A stretch of 64,000 bases of DNA from Dyadobacter beijingensis DSM 21582 (GTDB taxonomy: Bacteria; Bacteroidota; Bacteroidia; Cytophagales; Spirosomataceae), in NCBI RefSeq assembly GCF_000382205.1, contig NZ_KB907790.1, forward strand, positions 124,001-188,000, written 5' to 3'. The notes below the pieces were generated by a model that was given only the letters and a program-made list of their open reading frames with translations, made no database searches and was not told the DNA's origin. The position numbers were made by a program, and so were the translations under genes. This document shows, piece by piece, positions 16,849 to 25,271 of this stretch (position 1 is the stretch's first letter; each line of letters opens with the position of its first letter).

Positions 16849-18411
16849 ATGAACAGCCGCTACATAGAAATAATGGACACGACACTTCGCGATGGTGAGC
16901 AAACCAGCGGGGTGTCGTTTTCCGCATCAGAAAAACTGACCATTGCCCAAATCCTTTTGCAGGAAGTGAAGGTAGATCGCATTGAAGTAGCCTCGGCACG
17001 CGTGTCGGAGGGGGAGTTTCAGGCGGTTAAAAAAATCACCGATTGGGCTGGTAAGAATGGTTTTCTGGATAAAATTGAAGTACTCACGTTCGTCGACGGC
17101 GACGCGTCCATTAACTGGATGGTGCAGGCCGGCGCGAAAGTGATGAACCTCCTCACCAAAGGGTCTCTCAACCATTTGACCCATCAACTCAAAAAATCGC
17201 CGGAAGCGCATTTCGAGGACATTCGCAATGTGGTCGAGCTGGCGGAAACGAAGGGCATTCAATGCAATGTGTACCTGGAAGATTGGAGCAACGGTATGCG
17301 TAGTTCCAAAGAATATGTGTTCCAATCGCTCGATTTCCTGACCACGCTGCCCGTCAAGCGCATTCTCCTGCCCGACACTCTCGGCATTCTGACGCCTTTT
17401 GAATCCTATACGTTTATCAAGGAGATCGTCGATCGTTATCCGAACCATCATTTCGAATTTCATGGCCATAACGATTATGACCTGGGTGTGGCGAATGTCA
17501 TGGAAGCGCTTCGCGCGGGCGTGCAAGGCTTGCACCTGACCGTGAACGGCATGGGCGAGCGCACGGGTAATGCGCCGCTCGCGAGCACGATTGCCGTGAT
17601 CAACGACCTCATGCCTGAATGCACGACGGCGGTCAATGAGAAGTCGCTGTACTCGATCAGCAAGCTGGTGGAGACGTTTTCGGGTATCCGCATTCCGGCC
17701 AACAAGCCGATTGTCGGCGAAAGCGTGTTCACCCAAACGGCAGGCATCCATGCAGATGGCGATAAAAAGAACAACCTGTATTTCAGCAAGCTGATGCCCG
17801 AGCGTTTCGGCCGTCAGCGGTTGTATGCATTGGGTAAAACTTCCGGAAAGGCGAATATCGAGAACAATCTGCGGGATCTGGGCATCACACTGTCGGACGC
17901 CGATTTGAAGAAGGTAACGCAACGCATTATCGAGCTCGGCGACCGCAAAGAGGCTGTGACGCCTGAGGATTTGCCTTACATTATCTCCGATATCCTCGAT
18001 AGCGACGCCATTGAAGAAAAGGTGGTCATCACCAATTATGTGCTTACGCATTCCAAAAATCTGAAACCGTCCGCCACATTGCAGATATCTTTCGGCGAGG
18101 AGGTTTTTGAGGAGAATGCACAGGGCGACGGTCAGTACGATGCATTTATGAATGCATTGAAAAAGATTTATGCCAAAAAGGGGATCGACCTGCCGATGCT
18201 GAGTGACTACACCGTTCGCATTCCGCCTGGCGGTAAAACGGACGCATTGTGCGAAACGATCATTACCTGGGAAATCAACGGGAAGGAGGTTAAAACGCGC
18301 GGTCTGGATTCGGACCAGACGTTCTCGGCGATCAAGGCTACGCAGAAAATGCTGAACCTGATCGGCGTGCCTGAAAGCAAGATTGCAGCCGAACCCATCA
18401 TTACTTTATAA
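16849..18411 (+). CDS. cimA: (R)-citramalate synthase (LeuA-like, with regulatory domain)
   Basis: CimA condenses pyruvate with acetyl-CoA to citramalate, which LeuC/LeuD and LeuB turn into 2-oxobutyrate, a threonine-independent route to isoleucine. The 520-residue protein has the HMGL-like start EIMDTTLRDGEQTSGVSFSA. Several segments follow the Leptospira-type citramalate synthase as I recall it: NVYLEDWSNGMRSS, FEFHGHNDYDLGVANVMEAL, VFTQTAGIHADGDKKNNLY and YTVRIPPGGKTDAL. The last ~130 residues form the regulatory domain (EGDGQYDAFMNAL is usually GDG-x-DA in this family). It sits between leuD and leuB. A 2-isopropylmalate synthase role is less likely because a separate leuA lies downstream. 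Confidence 0.85.
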   Translation: MNSRYIEIMDTTLRDGEQTSGVSFSASEKLTIAQILLQEVKVDRIEVASARVSEGEFQAVKKITDWAGKNGFLDKIEVLTFVDGDASINWMVQAGAKVMNLLTKGSLNHLTHQLKKSPEAHFEDIRNVVELAETKGIQCNVYLEDWSNGMRSSKEYVFQSLDFLTTLPVKRILLPDTLGILTPFESYTFIKEIVDRYPNHHFEFHGHNDYDLGVANVMEALRAGVQGLHLTVNGMGERTGNAPLASTIAVINDLMPECTTAVNEKSLYSISKLVETFSGIRIPANKPIVGESVFTQTAGIHADGDKKNNLYFSKLMPERFGRQRLYALGKTSGKANIENNLRDLGITLSDADLKKVTQRIIELGDRKEAVTPEDLPYIISDILDSDAIEEKVVITNYVLTHSKNLKPSATLQISFGEEVFEENAQGDGQYDAFMNALKKIYAKKGIDLPMLSDYTVRIPPGGKTDALCETIITWEINGKEVKTRGLDSDQTFSAIKATQKMLNLIGVPESKIAAEPIITL

Positions 18412-18438
18412 TTTATTGATTATCAATTAAAACTCTTA

Positions 18439-19509
18439 ATGAAAAAGCATATCCTTATCGTTCCGGGCGACGGAATCGGACAAGAAGTTACAGAGGTAGG
18501 AAAGGCAGTGTTGGTAAAAATCGCCGAGAAATTCGGTCATGAATTCACTTACGACGAAGCATTGATGGGCCATGTGGCCATCGAAGCGACCGGCAATCCG
18601 CTTCCGGACGAGACCCTCGAAAAGATGCGTAACTCCGATGCGATCCTGTTCGGCGCCGTAGGTCACCCGAAATATGACAACGATCCTACTGCCAAAGTTC
18701 GCCCTGAGCAAGGCTTGCTTAAAATGCGCAAGGAGCTCGGTTTGTATGCTAACCTTCGTCCGATCAAGCTGTTCGACGAACTGTTAGGCGCCTCTTCCAT
18801 CCGTCCTGAAATCCTGAAGGGTTCGGATATCCTTTTCTTCCGTGAGCTGACCGGCGATATTTATTTCGGAGAAAAAGGCCGCAAAAACGATAACAATACC
18901 GCTTACGACATCGCGGAATACAGCCGTTATGAAGTAGAGCGCATTGCACGCAAAGCATTTGAAGCTGCTCGTACGCGTGGAAAACGTCTTTGTTCGGTAG
19001 ATAAGGCTAACGTTTTGGAGACCAGCCGTCTGTGGCGTGAAGTAGTTCAGGCGTTGGCTCCTGAATATCCGGACATTACCGTTGAGCACCAGTTTGTGGA
19101 TGCAGCAGCGATGATGCTGATCAAAGATCCTAAGCGTTTCGACGTGGTTGTGACCGCGAACCTGTTCGGGGATATCCTTACCGACGAGGCCAGCCAGATT
19201 GCGGGATCAATGGGTATGCTCGCTTCGGCATCGGTTGGCGACAGCACAGGTGTTTACGAACCGATCCACGGCTCGGCGCACGACATTACAGGCAAAGGTG
19301 TTGCAAACCCCTTGGCATCAGTACTTTCGGCTGCATTGCTCCTCGATATTTCATTTGGTTTGAAAGAAGAATCGGAAGCGATTATTTCGGCGGTTGACAA
19401 GTTGCTGAAAGATGGTTTCAGAACGCGAGATATTGCCGATGCAACCACCCCGGCAGACAAGGTGTTGAATACCCAGCAGGCAGGCGAAGAGCTTTTGAAA
19501 AGAATTTAA
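18439..19509 (+). CDS. leuB: 3-isopropylmalate dehydrogenase
   Basis: LeuB oxidatively decarboxylates 3-isopropylmalate with NAD+ to 2-oxoisocaproate, and likely also acts on 3-methylmalate from CimA. The 356-residue protein shows IVPGDGIGQEVTEVGKAVL at the N-terminus, LRKELGLYANLRPIKLF, RELTGDIYFGEKGR and the GSAHDITGKGVANPLA region near 275. It follows cimA by 27 bases and closes the leuCD-cimA-leuB unit; the next gene has its own promoter and leader. Confidence 0.96.
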   Translation: MKKHILIVPGDGIGQEVTEVGKAVLVKIAEKFGHEFTYDEALMGHVAIEATGNPLPDETLEKMRNSDAILFGAVGHPKYDNDPTAKVRPEQGLLKMRKELGLYANLRPIKLFDELLGASSIRPEILKGSDILFFRELTGDIYFGEKGRKNDNNTAYDIAEYSRYEVERIARKAFEAARTRGKRLCSVDKANVLETSRLWREVVQALAPEYPDITVEHQFVDAAAMMLIKDPKRFDVVVTANLFGDILTDEASQIAGSMGMLASASVGDSTGVYEPIHGSAHDITGKGVANPLASVLSAALLLDISFGLKEESEAIISAVDKLLKDGFRTRDIADATTPADKVLNTQQAGEELLKRI

Positions 19510-19536
19510 AAAATTTCAAAGTTTTGCCAAACAATA

Positions 19537-19567
19537 TTTGTTGCATTCAAAACTTGTGCTTTCTTTG
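19537..19567 (+). promoter_or_regulatory. Candidate promoter of leuA
   Basis: TTTG (19537-19540) and TTTCTTTG (19560-19567) are 19 bases apart, matching the Bacteroidota -33 TTTG / -7 TAnnTTTG consensus with one mismatch. Transcription would start near 19573, placing the leader ORF about 29 bases into the RNA. Confidence 0.6.
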
Positions 19568-19585
19568 CAGAAGAAACTCGCGGTT

Positions 19586-19598
19586 AGCGAAATTTCGC
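19586..19598 (+). promoter_or_regulatory. AGCGAAATTTCGC motif in the leuA leader, shared with ilvD
   Basis: Identical over 13 bases to 6597-6609, and 18 bases after the TTTG of the -7 box in both places. It contains the perfect 12-base palindrome GCGAAATTTCGC and ends three bases before the leader peptide ATG. Confidence 0.55.
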
Positions 19599-19601
19599 CG
19601 C

Positions 19602-19655
19602 ATGAATATGAGCCAGCAGAATAACCTCAATCTCATTCTCCAACAACAACCGTGA
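19602..19655 (+). CDS. leuA leader peptide (17 residues, MNMSQQNNLNLILQQQP)
   Basis: ATG at 19602 opens a 17-codon ORF ending in TGA at 19653-19655. The core Asn-Leu-Asn-Leu-Ile-Leu uses CTC for all three leucines, clustered at 19626-19640, and lies just before the antiterminator/terminator pair. This is the control-codon arrangement of a leucine attenuator. The rest of the peptide is rich in Gln and Asn, unlike the ilvD leader. Confidence 0.75.
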   Translation: MNMSQQNNLNLILQQQP

Positions 19656-19658
19656 GTC

Positions 19659-19717
19659 CGGGAAAGGTTATGTTTTGATATGTTCCAAACCCTTTCCCGT
19701 GACAAGGAAAGGGTTTT
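19659..19717 (+). promoter_or_regulatory. Transcription attenuator of leuA
   Basis: The terminator is AAACCCTTTCC (19687-19697) with GGAAAGGGTTT (19706-19716), eleven perfect pairs, then a short T-rich tail. The antiterminator CGGGAAAGG (19659-19667) pairs perfectly over nine bases with CCTTTCCCG (19691-19699), which includes the terminator 5' arm. A weaker 1:2 pairing is AACAACC (19645-19651) with GGTT..GTT (19666-19674, two-base bulge). A ribosome stalled on the CTC codons would leave the antiterminator free; one at the stop codon would cover it. Confidence 0.8.
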
Positions 19718-19772
19718 ATATTGCTTGAAATATTGTTAAATTCGTGTCCCATAAAAAAATTAATACCCACCA

Positions 19773-20927
19773 ATGAGTAATCGAGTTCAGATCTTCGACA
19801 CTACTTTACGAGACGGCGAGCAAGTGCCGGGCAGCCAATTGACCACAGAAGAAAAAATTGTTGTTGCCACACAACTCGAAAAACTGGGGGTAGACATTAT
19901 CGAAGCCGGTTTCCCGGTTTCAAGTCCCGGGGATTTTCGTTCCGTGGTTGAAATCTCCAAAGCAGTACGCGAGCCGATCATCTGTGCGCTTTCTCGTGCG
20001 GTGCAGGGCGATATTGACGCAGCAGCAGAAGCATTGCAATATGCACAGCGGGCTCGGATTCACACCGGTATCGGGTCGTCGGACATTCACATCCAGCATA
20101 AATTCAACACTACCCGTGAAAAAATCATCGAGAGGGCGATCGCGGCTACGAAATATGCTAAGAGCAAAGTAGAAGACGTAGAATTCTATTGCGAAGACGC
20201 CGGTCGCGCAGACCTGGTTTTCCTTTCCCAACTGGTAGAAGCGGTGATCGGCGCAGGTGCAACCGTGGTAAATATCCCTGACACGACAGGGTACTGCCTG
20301 CCCGACGAGTATGGTAATAAGATCAAATACATCTTCGAACACGTTTCGAACATCCATAAGGCAACCATTTCCATCCACTGCCACAACGACCTCGGCCTTG
20401 CAACGGCGAATTCCATCGCGGGTATCAATGCAGGAGCACGCCAGGTAGAGGTGACGATCAACGGGATCGGCGAGCGCGCCGGTAACACGTCGCTCGAAGA
20501 GGTGGTGATGGCGTTAAAAGTACATCAGGAACTGGGCCTGGAAACAGGTATCAACACGCAACACATTTACCCGACCAGCCAATTGGTGTCGAAAATGATG
20601 CGCATGCCGGTGCAGGCCAACAAGGCGATCGTTGGGCGTAATGCGTTCGCGCACTCGTCGGGGATTCACCAGGACGGCTTCCTGAAAAACAACCTGAACT
20701 ACGAGATCATGAACCCGCAGGATGTGGGTGTGGATAAGTCGGATATCGTGCTGACTGCCCGCAGCGGTCGTCATGCGTTGAAGCACCGTCTGGAATTGCT
20801 GGGTTTCAGCTTTGAAAAACCAGTGCTGGATGAGTTGTATACCCGCTTCCTGGAAGTGGCCGACGTGAAGAAAGAAGTGAACGACGGAGACCTGGTTGAG
20901 CTGGTGCGTACAGCCGAAGCAGTTTAA
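19773..20927 (+). CDS. leuA: 2-isopropylmalate synthase, short form without C-terminal regulatory domain
   Basis: LeuA condenses 2-oxoisovalerate with acetyl-CoA, the first committed step to leucine. The protein is 384 residues against about 510-520 for forms with the leucine-binding domain. It contains FDTTLRDGEQVPGSQLTTEEK, SIHCHNDLGLATANS (metal-binding HxH), ERAGNTSLEEVVMAL and FAHSSGIHQDGFLKN. It stops soon after the second linker subdomain, with no sign of a frameshift in the following AT-rich DNA, so allosteric leucine feedback is probably absent. Short LeuA proteins are common in Bacteroidota. It is separated from leuB by 263 bases holding its own leader. Confidence 0.93.
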   Translation: MSNRVQIFDTTLRDGEQVPGSQLTTEEKIVVATQLEKLGVDIIEAGFPVSSPGDFRSVVEISKAVREPIICALSRAVQGDIDAAAEALQYAQRARIHTGIGSSDIHIQHKFNTTREKIIERAIAATKYAKSKVEDVEFYCEDAGRADLVFLSQLVEAVIGAGATVVNIPDTTGYCLPDEYGNKIKYIFEHVSNIHKATISIHCHNDLGLATANSIAGINAGARQVEVTINGIGERAGNTSLEEVVMALKVHQELGLETGINTQHIYPTSQLVSKMMRMPVQANKAIVGRNAFAHSSGIHQDGFLKNNLNYEIMNPQDVGVDKSDIVLTARSGRHALKHRLELLGFSFEKPVLDELYTRFLEVADVKKEVNDGDLVELVRTAEAV

Positions 20928-21026
20928 TTAGAATATCCTTAGAATTAGTTAACAGCTTGAATCTGAATTTGATGTTTTAAAGAAATTTTTGTAAGATTAC
21001 ATATTCAATAACATCCATCAGATTGC

Positions 21027-21061
21027 AAAAAGCCCTCGGTGATTCTGACTAAGGGCTTTTT
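21027..21061. terminator. Bidirectional terminator between leuA and purU
   Basis: AAAAGCCCT (21028-21036) pairs with AGGGCTTTT (21052-21060) around a 15-base loop. An A run on the left and T run on the right let it act on both strands, as expected between convergent genes. Confidence 0.75.
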
Positions 21062-21068
21062 CTTTGTT

Positions 21069-21902
21069 TTACAGGATGATGGTGCGGTTGTTATGGATAA
21101 AAACCCGGTCGTTAAATACCAGTTTTAGCGCCTTTGACAACACCGCTTTCTCCGTAACCTTTCCCAATGTTGCCATATCCGAAGCGGTTAGTTTGTGATC
21201 GACTTCTTTTACATCCTGCGCGATGATCGGGCCTTCGTCGAGGTCGTTGTTCACAAAGTGCGCGGTAGCTCCGATGATTTTCACACCTCTTTCGTAAGCC
21301 TGCCGGTACGGGTTTGCCCCGATGAATGCAGGTAGAAATGAATGGTGGATATTTACGATGCGGTTCGGATAACGGTCGACAAAACCAGGTGTGATAATAC
21401 GCATATATTTGGCCAGCACTACATAATCGGGGCGGTAGATGTCGAGCGTCCGCAAGATCGCACTTTCGTGTTCCTCACGCGTTTTGTTTTCGTGGGAAAT
21501 AAAATGAAAAGGGATTCCAAACTTGCTCACGAGCGGCTGCAATGCATTGTAATTGCTGATAACTGCCAGAATAGTCGCGTCGAGTTCATTGAATGCATAG
21601 CGGATCAGCAGCTCCCCCAGGCAGTGATGTTCCTTGGTCACCATGAGCACAATATCCTTGTTCTTTTTAGGATTAATGCGGAGGTTAAGCCCGGCCGGCA
21701 GTTCCGATTGCAGTGCGCTTAATAGTGCGGGGATATCCGCTTCGCCTTCAAATTCGGTACGCATAAAGAAATACCGTGAAGGACTTACGTATTCGTCGTT
21801 GCTGATGATATTTTGATTGTGGGCAAAAAGAATGCGGGTAACATGGTAGATCAGCCCCTTGTGATCGGGACCGTCCATTAATAATATATGTCTTTGACTC
21901 AT
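21069..21902 (-). CDS. purU: Formyltetrahydrofolate deformylase
   Basis: PurU hydrolyses 10-formyl-tetrahydrofolate to formate and THF, balancing one-carbon pools and feeding purine synthesis. I chose the ATG at 21902 (MSQRHILLMDGPDHKGLIYH); two in-frame ATGs upstream give a longer, unlikely N-terminus. The resulting 277 residues match the usual ~280. An N-terminal ACT domain is followed by the formyl-transferase fold with NIHHSFLPAFIGANPYRQAY and GATAHFVNNDLDEGPIIAQD, holding the catalytic His and Asp. Confidence 0.94.
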   Translation of the reverse strand: MSQRHILLMDGPDHKGLIYHVTRILFAHNQNIISNDEYVSPSRYFFMRTEFEGEADIPALLSALQSELPAGLNLRINPKKNKDIVLMVTKEHHCLGELLIRYAFNELDATILAVISNYNALQPLVSKFGIPFHFISHENKTREEHESAILRTLDIYRPDYVVLAKYMRIITPGFVDRYPNRIVNIHHSFLPAFIGANPYRQAYERGVKIIGATAHFVNNDLDEGPIIAQDVKEVDHKLTASDMATLGKVTEKAVLSKALKLVFNDRVFIHNNRTIIL

Positions 21903-22037
21903 CGGCGGGTTTTGCATTAAATCGAACTTCAAATATAGCATTCGCCGTTCTTAACTGCTCAATTTGAATGCATTTTAGCGTGAATCTGTAACTATTCAAA
22001 TGGCATCCGTGTTAACCAGTAATCATAATGCATTTCA

Positions 22038-22526
22038 ATGATGGCAGAGACATTATTTATACCCACAGATACAAATAGAGAAGCGGTTTACACGGCACTT
22101 TTTCCACAAATAGAAGCATTGATTGCCGATGAAGGTGACCTTATTGCCAACCTTGCGAATATAACCGCGGTTATTAAGGAGGCATTCGGCTTTTTCTGGA
22201 TTGGATTTTACCTGGTAAAAGAAGGACAGCTGGTGCTCGGCCCATTCCAGGGACCCATTGCGTGTACGCGCATACCGTTCCACAAAGGCGTGTGCGGGGC
22301 AAGTTATTCCCGCGCCGAAACGATCATCGTGCCGGACGTGGAGGCATTTTCCGGCCATATCGCATGCAGTTCGGCATCCCGTTCGGAGATCGTAGTGCCT
22401 GTGTTTCACCGGAATGGAACGGTTGCAATGGTGCTGGACGTAGATAGCGACCAGCTCGATGATTTTAGCGAAACCGATCGCGCGCATCTGGAAAAAATCG
22501 CGTCGCTGATCACACGTAAGCTTTGA
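22038..22526 (+). CDS. msrC: Free methionine-(R)-sulfoxide reductase (GAF domain protein)
   Basis: A 162-residue single-GAF protein. Conserved family segments are WIGFYLV, LGPFQGPIACTRI, GVCGASYSRAETIIVPDV and GHIACSSASRSEIVVPVF. The three cysteines in ACTRI, GVCG and HIACS fit the catalytic and resolving cysteines of free-methionine sulfoxide reductase (fRMsr/YebR type). It likely repairs oxidised free methionine in the cytoplasm using thioredoxin. The start could be either of two adjacent ATGs at 22038 and 22041. It is divergent from purU. Confidence 0.87.
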   Translation: MMAETLFIPTDTNREAVYTALFPQIEALIADEGDLIANLANITAVIKEAFGFFWIGFYLVKEGQLVLGPFQGPIACTRIPFHKGVCGASYSRAETIIVPDVEAFSGHIACSSASRSEIVVPVFHRNGTVAMVLDVDSDQLDDFSETDRAHLEKIASLITRKL

Positions 22527-22545
22527 TTTGAAGAAAAATAAGAAA

Positions 22546-22590
22546 GCCTCTTCCTGAATGGAGGAGGCCGGCGTTGCGGGCGATAACGCC
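22546..22590 (+). terminator. Tandem stem-loops after msrC
   Basis: GCCTCTTCC (22546-22554) pairs with GGAGGAGGC (22560-22568), nine pairs with one G-U. A second stem, GGCGTT / AACGCC, spans 22570-22590. There is no clear T run, so termination efficiency is doubtful, but their place between convergent genes suits the role. Confidence 0.45.
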
Positions 22591-22617
22591 CTGCCACGAA
22601 AAGTCTTTAAATGGGTG

Positions 22618-22914
22618 TCAGTTTAATGAAAACATGGGCAACCGGAGGGCCACCACATTGTTGAACATCAGCTTGGTTATCTTGGGGTCCATATAATCGA
22701 TTAGTGGGAATTCCGAAACGAGCGACATTACTTCAAATTCACTTTCCGCTCTTACTACGCACCAGAGTCGGGAATAATCATCGGACAAAGCATAGGACAT
22801 TAGCCTTCCCTGCTCCATCAGTTCATTAATCTTTTTTCTCTGAGCGGGTATTTTTGCTGTGAAATCTTCCGACATGACAGCCGGAAGCTGGATTTCAACC
22901 ATATATTGGCTCAT
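22618..22914 (-). CDS. Small muconolactone-isomerase-like (ferredoxin-fold) protein
   Basis: 98 residues, start MSQYMVEIQLP. The pattern of a beta strand (YMVEIQLPAV), a helix rich in Lys/Gln (AQRKKINELMEQGRLM), a strand with WCVVRAES and a helix before FPLIDYMDPKITKL resembles the small dimeric alpha/beta-barrel proteins of the muconolactone delta-isomerase/YciI type. No catabolic genes adjoin, so a true isomerase role is unsupported. It appears monocistronic. Confidence 0.6.
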   Translation of the reverse strand: MSQYMVEIQLPAVMSEDFTAKIPAQRKKINELMEQGRLMSYALSDDYSRLWCVVRAESEFEVMSLVSEFPLIDYMDPKITKLMFNNVVALRLPMFSLN

Positions 22915-23160
22915 GGGCGATAGATTTTAGGTTGTAATTGTTAAAGGATAAGCGCCCCGGATTAGTTCCTTCATAGAAAGTACCAGCCATTTGGCAATAG
23001 TTTTTCAAAGTGTTCCAACCATTTTGATTATGAGCGTGTCAACTCACTTACGACGGCCTGAAAAAAGGAGGCCGGATCATAACGCAACAGTAATCGGCTA
23101 TCTTATGGGTAGAGGTGCTGAATTTATTTACAAACCGAACGAAGCACCCCTAACCTTCGG

Positions 23161-23730
23161 ATGACGTTTAACGAACAGGAATTGGTGAAAGGCTGCAAGC
23201 AGCGCAACCGGATCGCCCAGAAACAGCTATATGATGTTTATGGGGGTAAGTTGTTCGCTATATGCCTGCGCTACACGAAGAACCGCGCCGACGCGGAGGA
23301 CGTGTTGCAGGATGCCTTCATCAAAATTTACGAAAACATTGATTCATTCAGGGCGGACAGCCCGCTGGAATACTGGCTCAGGTCTGTGGTAGTAAATACC
23401 GCGCTGAACCATTTGCGGCAGCAGAAGTATCTGAAAGAGCTGGATGATATCGATATACACCACAATGGTGTGGCCGACCGGGAGTTTACGCTGGGGAATT
23501 TCCAGATGCAGCAGTTGCAGGGAATGATCCAGGAACTTCCGCCGGGGTGTCAGACGATCTTCAATTTGTATGCAATTGAAGGTTATCAACACAATGAGAT
23601 TGCCCAGATGCTGGGTATCTCCGAAGGGACTTCCAAATCGCAGTACTCGCGGGCGAGGAGTTTACTTCAACAAAAATTGAACAAAGAAAAAAGATTTGAT
23701 GATGGATCCGTCCAACATAAACAGTTTTGA
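23161..23730 (+). CDS. ECF-type RNA polymerase sigma factor
   Basis: 189 residues. Region 2 lies at about 25-95 (LFAICLRYTKNRADAEDVLQ, DAFIKIYENIDSFR, then WLRSVVVNTALNHLR). Region 4 lies at about 120-172 (LPPGCQTIFNLYAIEGYQHN, EIAQMLGISEGTSKSQYSRA). Sigma domains 1 and 3 are missing, as in the extracytoplasmic-function group. The last 32 bases overlap the next gene, a membrane/beta-barrel protein likely to control it. Its target promoters cannot be told from the window. Confidence 0.93.
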   Translation: MTFNEQELVKGCKQRNRIAQKQLYDVYGGKLFAICLRYTKNRADAEDVLQDAFIKIYENIDSFRADSPLEYWLRSVVVNTALNHLRQQKYLKELDDIDIHHNGVADREFTLGNFQMQQLQGMIQELPPGCQTIFNLYAIEGYQHNEIAQMLGISEGTSKSQYSRARSLLQQKLNKEKRFDDGSVQHKQF

Positions 23731-25174
23731 AGATCAGTGGAGGAAGGCCTTGCAGGAGGCTTCTGAGACGCCCCCGCCGTCGGTGTGGGCGGGTATAGAA
23801 GCGCGCCTGGACAAGGATGAGGAGAAGGTGATCCCGCTCTGGTGGCAATCGCCGAAAATGTGGTATGCCGCTGCGTCGATCGTAGCATTGATGCTCGTCG
23901 GTGGCGGGCTGTGGTATTCGGGTATCGAAAAAACCGGCGTACAAGTGGCTGTGAGCACAAAGCCGGTTGAAAAGCCAGCTGTCCCTGCGGGTAAAGCTGC
24001 ACCTGTCGAAACCGCTGCGCCAGGATTGAACAAACCAGAAACGGCCAGGCCGGCTGATGACAATACCGCGATTGCTGCTCGGCGTAGCGGCAATGCTGCT
24101 GCCCGGAAACCGGAAAATGTACTGGGCAAAGTTCACGAACCAGCTGCGGAACCTGCCACCGTTGCAACAGCTACCGTTCCTCAAAATGCGGCTGCAAAAG
24201 GCACGTCGAATAGTTTGATTGCAGAAACAGGCGTTCCAACTACATTGCCGGCGGAAATCGCATCTTCCAAAATTGCCGGGACTAGCAATGCAGCAGCGGA
24301 TGAAAATCAGCCGATTTCCGCGCAGCTACTGGCTTCGTTGCCATACAGCAACCTGGACGTTTACATGCAGAAACGCATTGTCTTCTTCCGTCCCGAAGTG
24401 CGTAATGAAGAGCCTGTAAAGGTTTCGAAACCTAAGGAATACTATGCGGGCGTAGGCATTATGCCAGCGTCGTTTAATCCGGATGTACAGTTAAAAGAAG
24501 CCCCGATGGCGTTTTCAGCCCAATCGGTGAGCCAGAAACGTGCCGTAACCGGTTCCAGCCAGGCGCGGGCGTCCTATGCCGTGCAAACGCAGGGTGGCGT
24601 GCGGCTTTCGAAGCACTGGTCGGTGGAAACGGGCGTGAGCTACCTCCGTGGAAATTCGGCTTACGAAGGCGGCGGTTATATGCTGAATGCCTACAACAGC
24701 ATGGCGGCCAATGTACTTGAAAATGCACTGGCCGGGATGCCAGCCGCAGCAGCGAACAGCGATAAATCAGCCAATTTCGACAATGGCGCATTGTATATCG
24801 ATGTGGCTAAAAAAGTGAGCAACAATTACCAGTATCTGCAATTGCCGGTTCAGGCGGGTTTTACATTGAACCCGGAGAAGAAGTTCAGCTACTCGGTGCT
24901 CGGCGGGATGATGGCGAATTTCTTTTTGGCCAATGAACTGGAATCCGCGTCGGGCGACATTATCCGGACCACCGCCAGCGACGAGATTTACCGCGGCATG
25001 AACTGGGCGGCTACGACCGGTTTGCGATTGAATTATAAACTTTCTGCAAACTGGGGCGCCAATCTGACAGGTTCTTATCAACGAGCGGTTTCGTCCGGTT
25101 TTAAATCCAATCAGAGCCTGGATTCGCACCCGTATTTGTACGGCGTTTCGTGGTCGGTTCGCTATTCTTTTTGA
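23699..25174 (+). CDS. Putative sigma-associated membrane protein with C-terminal outer-membrane beta-barrel-like domain
   Basis: 491 residues from ATG 23699 (ATG 23702 is equally possible). The first ~50 residues are soluble and charged (FEDQWRKALQEASETPPPSV), followed by one hydrophobic helix at about 55-73 (MWYAAASIVALMLVGGGLWY). Residues ~80-260 are an Ala/Pro/Val-rich low-complexity stretch. From about 245 the sequence looks like an outer-membrane barrel (YYAGVGIMPASF, GVRLSKHWSVETGVSYLRGN, YLQLPVQAGF) and ends in a terminal Phe (SVRYSF). It overlaps the ECF sigma gene, so translational coupling and an anti-sigma role are likely by context. No zinc-binding anti-sigma motif is seen. The gene is probably specific to Bacteroidota. 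Confidence 0.75.
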   Translation: MMDPSNINSFEDQWRKALQEASETPPPSVWAGIEARLDKDEEKVIPLWWQSPKMWYAAASIVALMLVGGGLWYSGIEKTGVQVAVSTKPVEKPAVPAGKAAPVETAAPGLNKPETARPADDNTAIAARRSGNAAARKPENVLGKVHEPAAEPATVATATVPQNAAAKGTSNSLIAETGVPTTLPAEIASSKIAGTSNAAADENQPISAQLLASLPYSNLDVYMQKRIVFFRPEVRNEEPVKVSKPKEYYAGVGIMPASFNPDVQLKEAPMAFSAQSVSQKRAVTGSSQARASYAVQTQGGVRLSKHWSVETGVSYLRGNSAYEGGGYMLNAYNSMAANVLENALAGMPAAAANSDKSANFDNGALYIDVAKKVSNNYQYLQLPVQAGFTLNPEKKFSYSVLGGMMANFFLANELESASGDIIRTTASDEIYRGMNWAATTGLRLNYKLSANWGANLTGSYQRAVSSGFKSNQSLDSHPYLYGVSWSVRYSF

Positions 25175-25271
25175 GAATATTGAAAAAAGTTTCCAACCAT
25201 TACCGGTTGGTTTGAATCTTCGATTTGTGGGTTGATTGTGGAGAAGTAAAAAGTTCTTGCATCTGTTAGCC

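Noticed and set aside
16927..18051. 374-codon open frame antisense to cimA
   Set aside because: A mirror of a GC-rich coding region with no family features; the sense frame is clearly a real enzyme.
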